This document shows positions 16,621-24,924 of a DNA stretch of 64,000 nt, in pieces. Both the position numbers and the translations under genes were made by a program. The stretch covers positions 1 to 64,000 of the forward strand of contig NZ_JACEZS010000025.1 in the NCBI RefSeq assembly GCF_014042365.1. Reading direction: 5' to 3'. The first letter of the stretch is position 1, and each line of letters begins with the position of its first letter. The notes beneath the pieces are model-generated. The model was given only the letters and a program-made list of their open reading frames with translations, did not search any database and had not been told where the DNA came from. This DNA comes from Rugamonas fusca. Its GTDB lineage: Bacteria; Pseudomonadota; Gammaproteobacteria; Burkholderiales; Burkholderiaceae_D.

Positions 16621-17691
16621 TTACACGCGCAAGGCGCGCATGCCGTGGGTCGCCAGGTAACCGAGCACCATGCCGGGCAGTGCCTGCAGCGCGCCCACCT
16701 CGTGCGCGGCGCCGATGGCGATGGCTTCGCGCGGCATGCCGAACACCACGCAACTGGCTTCATCCTGCGCAAAATTATACGCGCCGGCCGTTTTCATCTC
16801 CAGCATGCCGGCCGCCCCGTCCTTGCCCATGCCCGTCAGGATCACGCCCACGGCGTTCTTGCCGGCGCACTGGGCGGCCGAGCGGAACAGCACGTCCACG
16901 GATGGACGGTGGCGGTTCACCGGCTCGCTCTGCTCGATCTTGGTCATGTAGTTGGCGCCGCTGCGGGTCAGCAGCAAATGCGAGTGGCCCGGCGCGATGT
17001 AGGCGTGGCCGGGCAGCACGCGTTCGTTGCCGGCGGCCTCCTGCACCGAGATCTTGCACAGCGAATCGAGGCGCTTGGCGAACGAGCGCGTGAAGCCTTC
17101 GGGCATGTGCTGGGTGATCAGGATGCCGGGACAGTCCGACGGCATCTGCATCAAGAATTCGCGGATCGCTTCCGTGCCGCCGGTGGAGGCACCGATGATG
17201 ATCAGCTTTTCCGACGACATCAGCGGATTGCGCAACTGGGGCAGCTGCGCATGGCCGTCCGCCCCCGGCTGGGGCAAGGTGCGGGCCCGCACGCGCGCCT
17301 TGGAGGCGGCCCGGATCTTGTCCGTGATCAGCTCCGTGTATTCGCGCATGCCGGCCTGGATGGAAATCTTGGGCTTGGTGACGAAATCGACCGCGCCCAG
17401 TTCCAGCGCGCGCATGGTGATCTCGGAACCGCGCTCGGTCAGCGACGACACCATCACCACCGGCATGGGCCGCAGGCGCATCAGCTTTTCCAGGAAATCG
17501 AGGCCGTCCATTTTCGGCATTTCCACGTCCAGGGTGAGGACGTCGGGATTGGTCTGCTTGATCAACTCGCGGGCCACCAGGGGGTCGGGGGCCACGCCTA
17601 CCACTTCCATGTCGGGCTGGCTGTTGATAATTTCCGTCATGACGCTGCGGATCAGCGCGGAGTCATCGACGATCAGGACTTTGATCTTCAT
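16621..17691 (-). CDS. cheB: Protein-glutamate methylesterase CheB
   Basis: Removes methyl groups from chemoreceptors during adaptation and deamidates receptor glutamines. Receiver domain (residues 1-125) with Asp55 as phosphoacceptor (VLTLDVEMPKMDG). The C-terminal esterase has the Ser-His-Asp triad in IGASTGGTEA, ITQHMPEGF and GMGKDGAAGM. The start at 17691 (MKIKVLIVDDS) is preferred over 17697 because GGAAAG is then 9 nt upstream. It directly follows cheD. Confidence 0.95.
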   Translation of the reverse strand: MKIKVLIVDDSALIRSVMTEIINSQPDMEVVGVAPDPLVARELIKQTNPDVLTLDVEMPKMDGLDFLEKLMRLRPMPVVMVSSLTERGSEITMRALELGAVDFVTKPKISIQAGMREYTELITDKIRAASKARVRARTLPQPGADGHAQLPQLRNPLMSSEKLIIIGASTGGTEAIREFLMQMPSDCPGILITQHMPEGFTRSFAKRLDSLCKISVQEAAGNERVLPGHAYIAPGHSHLLLTRSGANYMTKIEQSEPVNRHRPSVDVLFRSAAQCAGKNAVGVILTGMGKDGAAGMLEMKTAGAYNFAQDEASCVVFGMPREAIAIGAAHEVGALQALPGMVLGYLATHGMRALRV

Positions 17692-17724
17692 ACACATCTT
17701 TCCGGGCGTAGCGCCCTCTTCTTA

Positions 17725-18321
17725 TCAGAACAGATCGATCTCGCCGGCCACCGGCGCCACCTTGAGGCGGCTGGCGTACTCGATCTCGCGCCGCGCCAGC
17801 GTATCGTTATGGGTCTGCATCAGCTTCTTGACCAGTACCTTGCCGGTGCGGGGGAAGAAATACACCTTGCGCGGGTGGATATCGTTGAGGTCTTCGGCCA
17901 CCACGCGGATGCGCTCGACCTTGAGGTAATTGAGCACGAAGGCGGCGTTGCGCTCGCCCACGTTGATGGCCGTGAAACCCTTGAGCACGGCGCCGCCGCC
18001 GAACACTTTCGCTTCCAGGTTCTCGCGCCGGGCGCCCGCCTTGAGCAGGTCGTTGATCAGCACTTCCATCGCATAGGTGCCGTAACGGGCCGAGGCCGAC
18101 ACGGGGCTGCCGTCGCCGCCGCCGTCGGGCAGCATGAAGTGGTTCATGCCGCCCAGCCCCGTGGTGCGGTCGCGGATGCAGGCCGACACGCACGAGCCCA
18201 GCACCGTCACGATCAACATGTCCTTGTTGGTGTAGTAGTACTCACCGGGCAGGATCTTGGCGGCGTCGCAGTCGAACGTCCGGTCGTAATAGACGTTCGT
18301 GGCAAATTGTTCGAGGTCCAT
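17725..18321 (-). CDS. cheD: Chemoreceptor glutamine deamidase CheD
   Basis: Deamidates glutamines on MCPs. Catalytic elements: Cys in VLGSCVSACIRD, His in GGMNHFMLP and Thr in SARYGTYAME. Length 198 residues, with N- and C-terminal extensions typical of betaproteobacterial CheD. The C-terminus EIDLF resembles the short acidic-aromatic tails of other proteins in this cluster. Nine bases separate it from the cheR stop. Confidence 0.94.
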   Translation of the reverse strand: MDLEQFATNVYYDRTFDCDAAKILPGEYYYTNKDMLIVTVLGSCVSACIRDRTTGLGGMNHFMLPDGGGDGSPVSASARYGTYAMEVLINDLLKAGARRENLEAKVFGGGAVLKGFTAINVGERNAAFVLNYLKVERIRVVAEDLNDIHPRKVYFFPRTGKVLVKKLMQTHNDTLARREIEYASRLKVAPVAGEIDLF

Positions 18322-18330
18322 GTTCTAGTC

Positions 18331-19203
18331 TCACGTGCGGTGGGCCGCAACCTTGTGCACCGCGCCCTGGTGCTGGGTATCGAGCTCGTACACGGTCTTG
18401 CCGCGCAGTTTCAGCGAGTCCGACACGTAGAGGAAGTTCTCCGAATGGCCCGCGAACAGCAGGGCATGGGGCTTCATCAAGGGCACGAAGCGCGACAGGA
18501 TCTTGCGCTGGGTGGCCTTGTCGAAGTAGATCATCACGTTGCGGCAGAAGATCACGTCGAACGGCCCCGTGATGGGCCAGCTGTCGGCCAGCAGGTTGAG
18601 CTGCTTGAAGGTGATCATCTGGCGCAGCTCGGGCCGCACCCGCACCAGGCCTTCGCGCTCGCCCTTGCCCTTGAGGAAAAAGCGGCGCTGGCGCTCGGGC
18701 GACATCTTCTCGATGCGGTCCATGCTGTAGACGCCATTGGCGCCCGTGGCCAGCACGTTGGTGTCGATGTCGGTGGCGATGATCTGGCACGGCGGCGTGA
18801 GCGTGTTGAACGCCTCGCACAGCGTCATGGCGATCGAATACGGTTCCTCGCCGGTGGAACTGGCCGAGCACCAGATGGTGATCGGCCCCTGCAGGTGCTT
18901 GACATGCTCGGCCAGCAGCGGGAAGTGATGGGCCTCGCGGAAGAACGACGTCAGGTTGGTGGTCAGCGCGTTGGTGAACGCTTCCCACTCCTCGCCCAGG
19001 CGGCCCGCTTCCAGGTCGTCCAGGTATTTGCCGAAACTGTCTATGCCGGTGGCGCGCAGACGCCGCGCCAGCCGGCTGTACACCATCTCCTGCTTGCTGT
19101 CGGCCAGCGAGATGCCGGCCCGTTTGTAGATCAGGCCACGGACCCGTTCAAAGTCCCTGGCGTTGAAATCAAACTCCTTGACGGTGTCTTTACCATTCGG
19201 CAT
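18331..19203 (-). CDS. cheR: Chemotaxis protein methyltransferase CheR
   Basis: SAM-dependent methylation of receptor glutamates. The N-terminal helical domain has YKRAGISLADSKQEMVYSRLARRLR. The catalytic domain contains TNLTSFFREAHHFPLL, the SAM motif WCSASSTGEEPYSIAM, DIDTNVL, and the late motif DVIFCRNVMIYFD. Length 290 residues. The neighbouring MCP ends in a WxxF-type pentapeptide that could tether this CheR. Confidence 0.95.
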   Translation of the reverse strand: MPNGKDTVKEFDFNARDFERVRGLIYKRAGISLADSKQEMVYSRLARRLRATGIDSFGKYLDDLEAGRLGEEWEAFTNALTTNLTSFFREAHHFPLLAEHVKHLQGPITIWCSASSTGEEPYSIAMTLCEAFNTLTPPCQIIATDIDTNVLATGANGVYSMDRIEKMSPERQRRFFLKGKGEREGLVRVRPELRQMITFKQLNLLADSWPITGPFDVIFCRNVMIYFDKATQRKILSRFVPLMKPHALLFAGHSENFLYVSDSLKLRGKTVYELDTQHQGAVHKVAAHRT

Positions 19204-19255
19204 TTGTTTTACCCTTCACTGAATCTTGCAACAATGCCTGACCTGCTCAAACCAC

Positions 19256-20965
19256 TCAGAACTCTTCCCAGTCATCGCCAGGCGCCGAGGCGGCCAGCTT
19301 CTTGGGGGCGGCCGGACGGGCCGTGACGGCGGGCCGCACGGGCGCCGGACGCGGCGCGGGCGCGGCCACGGCCGGTGCCGGCGCACGCGCCGCCAGCACC
19401 GGACGGCGGGCCTGGTCCTCATGCGACAGCTTGAAGATGCTGACCGCTTCGGCCAGGTTGTGGGCCTGCTCCTGCATGCTTTCGGCGGCGGCGGCGGCCT
19501 GCTCCACCAGGGCCGCGTTCTGCTGCGTCATCTCGTCCATCTGGGTGATGGCCTGGTTCACTTCCTCGATGCCGTTGCTCTGCTCCTGGGTGGCGGCCGT
19601 GATTTCGCCCATGATGTCGGCCACCTGCTTGATCGAGGTGACGATCAGGTCCATGGTCTGGCCGGCCTCGTCCACCAGCTTGCTGCCGGCATCGACCTTG
19701 TTCACCGAGTCGCCGATCAGTTCCTTGATCTCCTTGGCGGCGCCGGCCGAGCGCTGGGCCAGGTTGCGCACTTCGGACGCCACCACGGCGAAGCCGCGGC
19801 CCTGCTCGCCCGCGCGGGCCGCTTCCACGGCCGCGTTCAGGGCCAGGATGTTGGTCTGGAAGGCGATGCCGTCGATCACGCCGATGATGTCGAAGATCTT
19901 GCGCGACGATTCCTTGATCGAGCCCATGGTGTCGACCACTTGCGACACCACCGAGCCGCCCTTCTCCGCCACCGACGAAGCCGATACGGCCAGCTGGTTG
20001 GCCTGGCGCGCGTTGTCCGCATTCTGCTTCACGGTGGAAGTCAGTTCCTCCATCGAGCTGGCCGTTTCCTCCAGCGAGCTCGCTTGCGCTTCCGTGCGCG
20101 AGGACAGGTCGGCGTTGCCCGAAGCGATTTCCTGCGAGGCCACGGTGATGGTCTCGGTGCCGGCACGCACGTCGCCGACGGTCTTGACCAGGCTCTCGTT
20201 CATGTCCTTCAGGGCCTGCAGCAACGCGCTGGTTTCGTCGTGGCCTTCCACCGTCACCTGCGAGGTCAGCTCGCCGGCCGCCACTTTCTGGGCCACGGCC
20301 ACGGCGCCCGACAGCGGCACGGTGATGGAGCGGGTGATGATCAGCGCGCAGCCCACGCCCAGCGCCACGGCCACGGCGCCCAGGCCGAACAGCATGAACA
20401 TGAGCTCGGTGTCGGCGGTGACGGAATTGTCCATCACTTCCTTGGCGGCGGCCTGCTGGATGTCGACCACCTTGTTCAGCAGCGCCAGCGTCTGCTGGTT
20501 CAGCGGGTCGATGCGGCTGGCGATCACCTTGGCCGCGCCCTCGCTGTTAAAGGCCAGCACCTGGCCGATGGCTTCCTTGAAGGCGGCGTCGGTGTCGGCG
20601 TCCAGCGTGGCGATATCGCCCAGGATCTTCTTTTCCGCGTCCGTCAGGCCCAGGCTCTTGAGCTGGCCGATGGCCGTCTCATACACCTTGCGCTGGTCCT
20701 TGACCTTCGCTTCCTCTTTCTGCATCAGGCTCACGTCCGACTGCAGGCCGATATTGCGCATCGCGATACCGGTCTCCAGCATGGCGCTTTTCATGATGGC
20801 CGCCTGCAGGCTCTTGGCGGTCGACAGCTGCAAGCCCTTGGTCAGCTTGGCCTTGTTGCTGTAGTTGAGGAAGTTGGCCGACAACACCATGGCCACCAGG
20901 ATCAGCAGGATGACGCCGAAACCAGCCATCAACCGGGACCCAATCTTAACGTCGCGTAAATTCAT
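19256..20965 (-). CDS. Methyl-accepting chemotaxis protein
   Basis: Inner-membrane chemoreceptor of 569 residues. TM1 is at about 10-32 (LMAGFGVILLILVAMVLSA), then a periplasmic four-helix-bundle ligand domain, TM2 at about 190-210, a HAMP domain, and a cytoplasmic coiled coil with the signalling tip IDGIAFQTNILALNAAVEAARAGEQGRGFAVVA. Methylation-helix features (SSLEETASSMEELT) are present. An Ala/Pro-rich linker ends in DWEEF, matching the xWxxF tether of CheR/CheB. The ATG at 20965 has AAGGGGAG 8 nt upstream. The ligand is unknown. Confidence 0.94.
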   Translation of the reverse strand: MNLRDVKIGSRLMAGFGVILLILVAMVLSANFLNYSNKAKLTKGLQLSTAKSLQAAIMKSAMLETGIAMRNIGLQSDVSLMQKEEAKVKDQRKVYETAIGQLKSLGLTDAEKKILGDIATLDADTDAAFKEAIGQVLAFNSEGAAKVIASRIDPLNQQTLALLNKVVDIQQAAAKEVMDNSVTADTELMFMLFGLGAVAVALGVGCALIITRSITVPLSGAVAVAQKVAAGELTSQVTVEGHDETSALLQALKDMNESLVKTVGDVRAGTETITVASQEIASGNADLSSRTEAQASSLEETASSMEELTSTVKQNADNARQANQLAVSASSVAEKGGSVVSQVVDTMGSIKESSRKIFDIIGVIDGIAFQTNILALNAAVEAARAGEQGRGFAVVASEVRNLAQRSAGAAKEIKELIGDSVNKVDAGSKLVDEAGQTMDLIVTSIKQVADIMGEITAATQEQSNGIEEVNQAITQMDEMTQQNAALVEQAAAAAESMQEQAHNLAEAVSIFKLSHEDQARRPVLAARAPAPAVAAPAPRPAPVRPAVTARPAAPKKLAASAPGDDWEEF

Positions 20966-21097
20966 TTCAGTTCTCCCCTTGTACCTGCTCATTATTGCGC
21001 ACCCCGTACTGGCGGGACGCTGCGCCGTACTCCGGCTCTCTGCGGAGCGTCGACGGCGTTATACCTTTACCGCTCGCGCGGCCCCTGGACGTCGGCC

Positions 21098-21586
21098 TCA
21101 GGCGGCCAGCGTCTCGATCAATCCCATCTCCGGGCTGGCCATCAATTTGTCGATGTCCACCAGGATCAGCATGCGCTCGTCGATCGTGCCCAGACCGATC
21201 ATGTACTCGGTGCTGAACGCGGTCCCCATTTCGGGCGCCGGTTTGACCTGCTCCGGCGTCAACGTGGTCACGTCCGACACCGAATCGACCACCATGCCGA
21301 CGATCCGTCCGCCGATGTTCAGGATGATCACCACGGTAAATTGGTCGTAGACCGGGGTGCCCAGGTTGAACTTGATGCGCATGTCCACCACCGGAATGAT
21401 GATGCCGCGCAGGTTAATCACACCCTTGATGAATTCCGGTGCGTTGGCGATCCGGGTCACGGCTTCGTAGCCGCGGATCTCCTGCACCTTCAGGATGTCG
21501 ATGCCGTACTCCTCCTTGCCCAGCGTGAAAGCCAGGAATTCGTGGCCGGCGATCTCTTTTGCCCCTATGGTAAGCGCTTCCGCCAT
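21098..21586 (-). CDS. cheW: Chemotaxis coupling protein CheW
   Basis: Adaptor linking receptors to CheA. Length 162 residues, a single CheW domain: FLAFTLGKEEYGIDILKVQEIRGYEAVTRIANAP, then FIKGVINLRGIIIPVVDMRIKF, and VVDSVSDVTTLTPEQVKPAPE. It lies 29 bp downstream of cheA and upstream of the MCP gene. Confidence 0.95.
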   Translation of the reverse strand: MAEALTIGAKEIAGHEFLAFTLGKEEYGIDILKVQEIRGYEAVTRIANAPEFIKGVINLRGIIIPVVDMRIKFNLGTPVYDQFTVVIILNIGGRIVGMVVDSVSDVTTLTPEQVKPAPEMGTAFSTEYMIGLGTIDERMLILVDIDKLMASPEMGLIETLAA

Positions 21587-21615
21587 GATGCGTCCCTATT
21601 TATATGTCAAAGAAT

Positions 21616-23850
21616 TCATGAAAAGATCGATTCGTCGGCCAGCTGGCGCGACGAGCGTATCAAGGCCGCCACATCGAGGATCAGCGACACGCCGCCATCG
21701 CCCAGGATGGTGGCGCCGGAGATGCCGGCCACCTTGCGGTAATTCGATTCCAGGTTCTTGACCACCACCTGCTGCTGCCCCACCAGGTCGTCGATGAACA
21801 GGCCGGCCTTGCGCCCTTCCGTCTCGATGATGACGACGATGCCCTCGGACGGGCAGGTGTAGCGCGGCGTGATGTCGAACATCTGGTACAGCGGCACCAG
21901 CGGCAGGTATTCGCCGCGCACCTTGACCACCTTGCCCTTGCCGCTGATTTCCTTGATGTCTTCCGGCGCCGGCTGCAGCGATTCGATCACGAAGCCCAGC
22001 GGCAGGATGTAGACTTCCTCGCCGACCCGGATCGACATGCCGTCCAGGATGGCCAGCGTGAGCGGCAGCGAGATGGAGATGGTGGTGCCGTAACCCTTGG
22101 CCGAGCGGATGTCGACCACCCCGCCCATGGCCGTGATGTTGCGCTTGACGACATCCATGCCCACGCCGCGGCCGGACACGTCCGTCACCTGTTCGGCGGT
22201 GGAGAAGCCGGGCGCGAAGATCAGCTGCCAGACGTCGGCGTCGGCCATGGTGTCGGACACGGGCAGGCCGTTCTGCATGGCCTTGGCCAGGATCTTCTCG
22301 CGGTTCAAGCCGCCGCCGTCGTCCGACACCTCGATGATGATGTTGCCGCCCTGGTGGCTGGCCGACAGGAACAGGCGGCCCGCGTCGGCCTTGCCGGCGG
22401 CGCGCCGCACGTCGGGCATCTCGATGCCGTGGTCGATGCTGTTGCGTACCAGGTGGGTGAGCGGATCGACGATGCGCTCGATCAGGCCCTTGTCCAGTTC
22501 CGTGGCCGCGCCATTGGTGATGAAATCGACTTTCTTGCCCAGCTTGGCGGCCAGGTCGCGCACCATGCGCGGGAAGCGCGAGAACACGAAGTCCATCGGC
22601 ATCATGCGGATCGACATCACGGCTTCCTGCAAATCGCGGGTGTTGCGCGTGAGCTGGCTGACGCTGTTGAGCAGGCGCTCGTGCACCATCGGGTCCAGCG
22701 TATCGACGCGCTGCTCGATCATGGCCTGGGTGATCACCAGTTCGCCCACCAGGTTGATCAGCTGGTCGACTTTTTCGATCGAGACCCGGATCGAGGACGA
22801 TTCCGCGCCCGGCGCCGGCGTGGCCTTCTCTTCCTTCTTGCCCGGCTTTTTCTCGTGTTCCTCGTGGTGCTGCTGCACCGCCACGGGCGCCGGTTCGGGC
22901 GGCAGGCCGGCGGCCGTGCGGATCTGTTCGATCGGCTGGAAGAAGCCATAGCCGCGCGCGTCGTCCGCGCCTTCGGCGGCGGCGGCGCGGATCTCGGCTA
23001 GCGGCTGGAAGAAGCCGTAGCCCTGGCCGGACTGGCCCTGGCCGGACGGCGCTGGCGCGGCGGCCGGCGCGGCCGGCGTCAAGTCCACCGGGTCGAAGAA
23101 GCCGTAGCCCAGCGCGTCCTCGGTCTTGGCCCGTTCCGCCTGTTCCAGGCTGGCCTGCTCGGGCGTCAGGGCCGGCAGCTCCGTCACCACCATCTGGTCC
23201 GGATTGAGCACGAACGAGCAGATGGCGATGATGTCGTCCAGGCTCTCGTGGGTGGTGACCACCATCGCGTTGCGGTCGTGGTCGAGCGGGGTGATGGAGA
23301 CGTGCCCCATCAAGCCCAGTTCCGCGCCCAGCGCCGTCACTTCACGGTGCGCCATGGCCGGCAGTTCCAGCCGGTAGCGCCGTCCGCCGCTGTGGTCCAC
23401 GGCCGCCACCTCGGGCGCGCTGTGGAACGACGGGGCGATATGGGCCAGCGCGGCCACCGGCGCGTCCTGCGACAGCGATTGCAGCATCATGCGCACGTCG
23501 GCCACGGCGTCCTGGTCCACCTCGGCGCCGTGGCGGTGGCCGTCGAGCTGCATCTTGAGGATGTCCTTGGCGGCCAGGAAGGCGTCCACGTGCTCGGAGG
23601 TGAGCGCCATCTCGCCCTTGCGCACGCGGTCGAGCAGGGTTTCCAGGATGTGCGTCACTTCCGTCATGTCGGTCACGCCGAACGTGGAGGCGCCGCCCTT
23701 GACGGAATGGGCGGTGCGGAAGATCGCGTTCAGATCCTCGGCATCGGGCGCGTCGATGTCAACGGCCAGCAGCAGCCGCTCCATTTCAGCCAGCAATTCC
23801 TCGGCCTCATCGAAGAAGACCTGGAAAAACTGGCTAATATCGATGGTCAT
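21616..23850 (-). CDS. cheA: Chemotaxis histidine kinase CheA
   Basis: Receptor-coupled kinase phosphorylating the CheY proteins and CheB. Length 744 residues. HPt domain with His48 (FRTAHSVKGG), a P2-like response-regulator-binding domain (about 155-225), a long Ala/Pro linker, the P3 dimerisation helices (SIRVSIEKVDQLINLVGELVI), the HATPase domain (LTHLVRNSIDHGIE; SDDGGGLN; GRGVGMDVVK) and a CheW-like C-terminal domain. The linker carries the motif GYGFF[D/Q]P three times, near residues 250, 277 and 299. It starts 45 bp downstream of the cheY-like gene. Confidence 0.95.
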   Translation of the reverse strand: MTIDISQFFQVFFDEAEELLAEMERLLLAVDIDAPDAEDLNAIFRTAHSVKGGASTFGVTDMTEVTHILETLLDRVRKGEMALTSEHVDAFLAAKDILKMQLDGHRHGAEVDQDAVADVRMMLQSLSQDAPVAALAHIAPSFHSAPEVAAVDHSGGRRYRLELPAMAHREVTALGAELGLMGHVSITPLDHDRNAMVVTTHESLDDIIAICSFVLNPDQMVVTELPALTPEQASLEQAERAKTEDALGYGFFDPVDLTPAAPAAAPAPSGQGQSGQGYGFFQPLAEIRAAAAEGADDARGYGFFQPIEQIRTAAGLPPEPAPVAVQQHHEEHEKKPGKKEEKATPAPGAESSSIRVSIEKVDQLINLVGELVITQAMIEQRVDTLDPMVHERLLNSVSQLTRNTRDLQEAVMSIRMMPMDFVFSRFPRMVRDLAAKLGKKVDFITNGAATELDKGLIERIVDPLTHLVRNSIDHGIEMPDVRRAAGKADAGRLFLSASHQGGNIIIEVSDDGGGLNREKILAKAMQNGLPVSDTMADADVWQLIFAPGFSTAEQVTDVSGRGVGMDVVKRNITAMGGVVDIRSAKGYGTTISISLPLTLAILDGMSIRVGEEVYILPLGFVIESLQPAPEDIKEISGKGKVVKVRGEYLPLVPLYQMFDITPRYTCPSEGIVVIIETEGRKAGLFIDDLVGQQQVVVKNLESNYRKVAGISGATILGDGGVSLILDVAALIRSSRQLADESIFS

Positions 23851-23895
23851 GGTGAGACTCCGTGAAGTTCGCTTTGCATCAGTGCACTCGCTTCA

Positions 23896-24261
23896 TCAGC
23901 CGATGACCTTTTTCACTACCTCGATCAGGCGCTGCGGGTCAAATGGCTTGACCAGCCAGCCATTGGCGCCCGCGGCACGCCCCTTGGACTTCATTTCGTC
24001 GGACGATTCCGTGGTCAGCATCAGGATCGGCACCTTCTGGTAGGAAGGCAGCTCACGCAGCAGCTTGATCAGCTGCAGGCCGTCCATGCGCGGCATGTTC
24101 TGGTCGGTCAGCACCAGGTCCACGGTTTGCAGCTTGGCTTTTTCCAGACCGTCCTGGCCATCGACCGCCTCCACCACCTGGTAGCCGGCAGCCTTGAGGC
24201 TGAAGGCCACCATCTGGCGCAGGGAACTGGAATCATCAACTGCAAGTATTGTTTTAGCCAT
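23896..24261 (-). CDS. CheY-like response regulator
   Basis: Second single-domain receiver of the cluster, 121 residues. Acidic residues Asp9/Asp10 (ILAVDDS), phosphoacceptor Asp53 (LVLTDQNMPRMDG), Thr in ILMLTTES and Lys in WLVKPFD are intact. Its sequence (LRQMVAFSLKAAGYQVVEAVDGQDGL) is closer to CheY proteins encoded next to cheA in multi-CheY systems than to the enteric-like copy at 16106. It may serve as a phosphate sink, a motor-binding CheY or an input to another output. The ATG at 24261 is chosen over an upstream GTG. Confidence 0.9.
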   Translation of the reverse strand: MAKTILAVDDSSSLRQMVAFSLKAAGYQVVEAVDGQDGLEKAKLQTVDLVLTDQNMPRMDGLQLIKLLRELPSYQKVPILMLTTESSDEMKSKGRAAGANGWLVKPFDPQRLIEVVKKVIG

Positions 24262-24284
24262 CTTTGCTCTCACTCTTCAATTCC

Positions 24285-24307
24285 GGGGCCTAGGCCCCTC
24301 TTTTTTA
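24285..24307 (+). terminator. Palindrome plus T-tract between the CheZ-like and cheY-like genes
   Basis: GGGGCCTAGGCCCC (24285-24298) is a perfect 14-bp palindrome followed on the plus strand by TCTTTTTT. This has the form of a terminator for plus-strand, that is antisense, transcription. On the minus strand it is an intercistronic hairpin in the che mRNA. Confidence 0.4.
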
Positions 24308-24330
24308 AATCGATCACGCGCCGGACCGGG

Positions 24331-24879
24331 CTAGAACAGCTCGATGTCGCCGCTTTCCAGGTGTTTTTGACTGACAGCCTTGCGCAGCACGCTGCGCAAT
24401 TCCAGACTCTGTATCGCCAGCGCCATGCTGACCTTGCCCAGCAATGCCACAATTTCCTCGTTGTCGCTCTCGGGCAGCATCTCGGCGCCATGCGCGCCCA
24501 GCGTGCCGAGGAACTCGCGCAAGCCCGTGACGCGCTTCAAGGTGCGGTCGATCAGCTGGCTCGTCATGTCCTGGAACTGCATGCTGGTGATGGCCGCGTT
24601 CACGTGCTTGCCCACCTGGGCGTGCAATTCCTCCAGCCTGGCCTTCTGCTCGGCCGTGGGCGTGCCGCCGGCCAGCAGCAGCTGGATGGTGTCCTGTTCG
24701 GCCTCCACCGCCTGGTGGATGGCCATGAAATTGAAGGTCAGCTTCTCGATCGCCTCCTCCAGCAGCAGGCCGGTCTGGATCAGGTCCGTCTCCACCTCCG
24801 TCAGGTGGCGCCGGCCGTGGTCGGACACACCCGACAGCAGGCGCTTCACATGGGAGCCTAGTATTTTTTTTCTCGTCAT
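24331..24879 (-). CDS. CheZ-like putative phosphatase
   Basis: An all-helical protein of 182 residues that I do not recognise as a named family, but it contains MQFQDMTSQLIDRTL at residues 100-114. That reproduces the CheZ catalytic signature FQDxTxQ: Asp104 and Gln108 have the D-x-x-x-Q spacing. It lacks the CheY-binding tail of true CheZ and ends in DIELF. Its neighbour downstream is a CheY-like receiver, and motB lies upstream. I infer a phosphatase or binding partner for that receiver. It differs from the CheZ at 15454 in length and surrounding sequence. Confidence 0.6.
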   Translation of the reverse strand: MTRKKILGSHVKRLLSGVSDHGRRHLTEVETDLIQTGLLLEEAIEKLTFNFMAIHQAVEAEQDTIQLLLAGGTPTAEQKARLEELHAQVGKHVNAAITSMQFQDMTSQLIDRTLKRVTGLREFLGTLGAHGAEMLPESDNEEIVALLGKVSMALAIQSLELRSVLRKAVSQKHLESGDIELF

Positions 24880-24924
24880 AACAGTCTCATTCTCCTGCTC
24901 ATCCTTCCGCGCGCCGCGCCGGCC

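Noticed and set aside
16543..19326. A 927-codon plus-strand frame across cheB, cheD and cheR
   Set aside because: Shadow of three textbook chemotaxis genes; composition is typical of antisense translation in GC-rich DNA.
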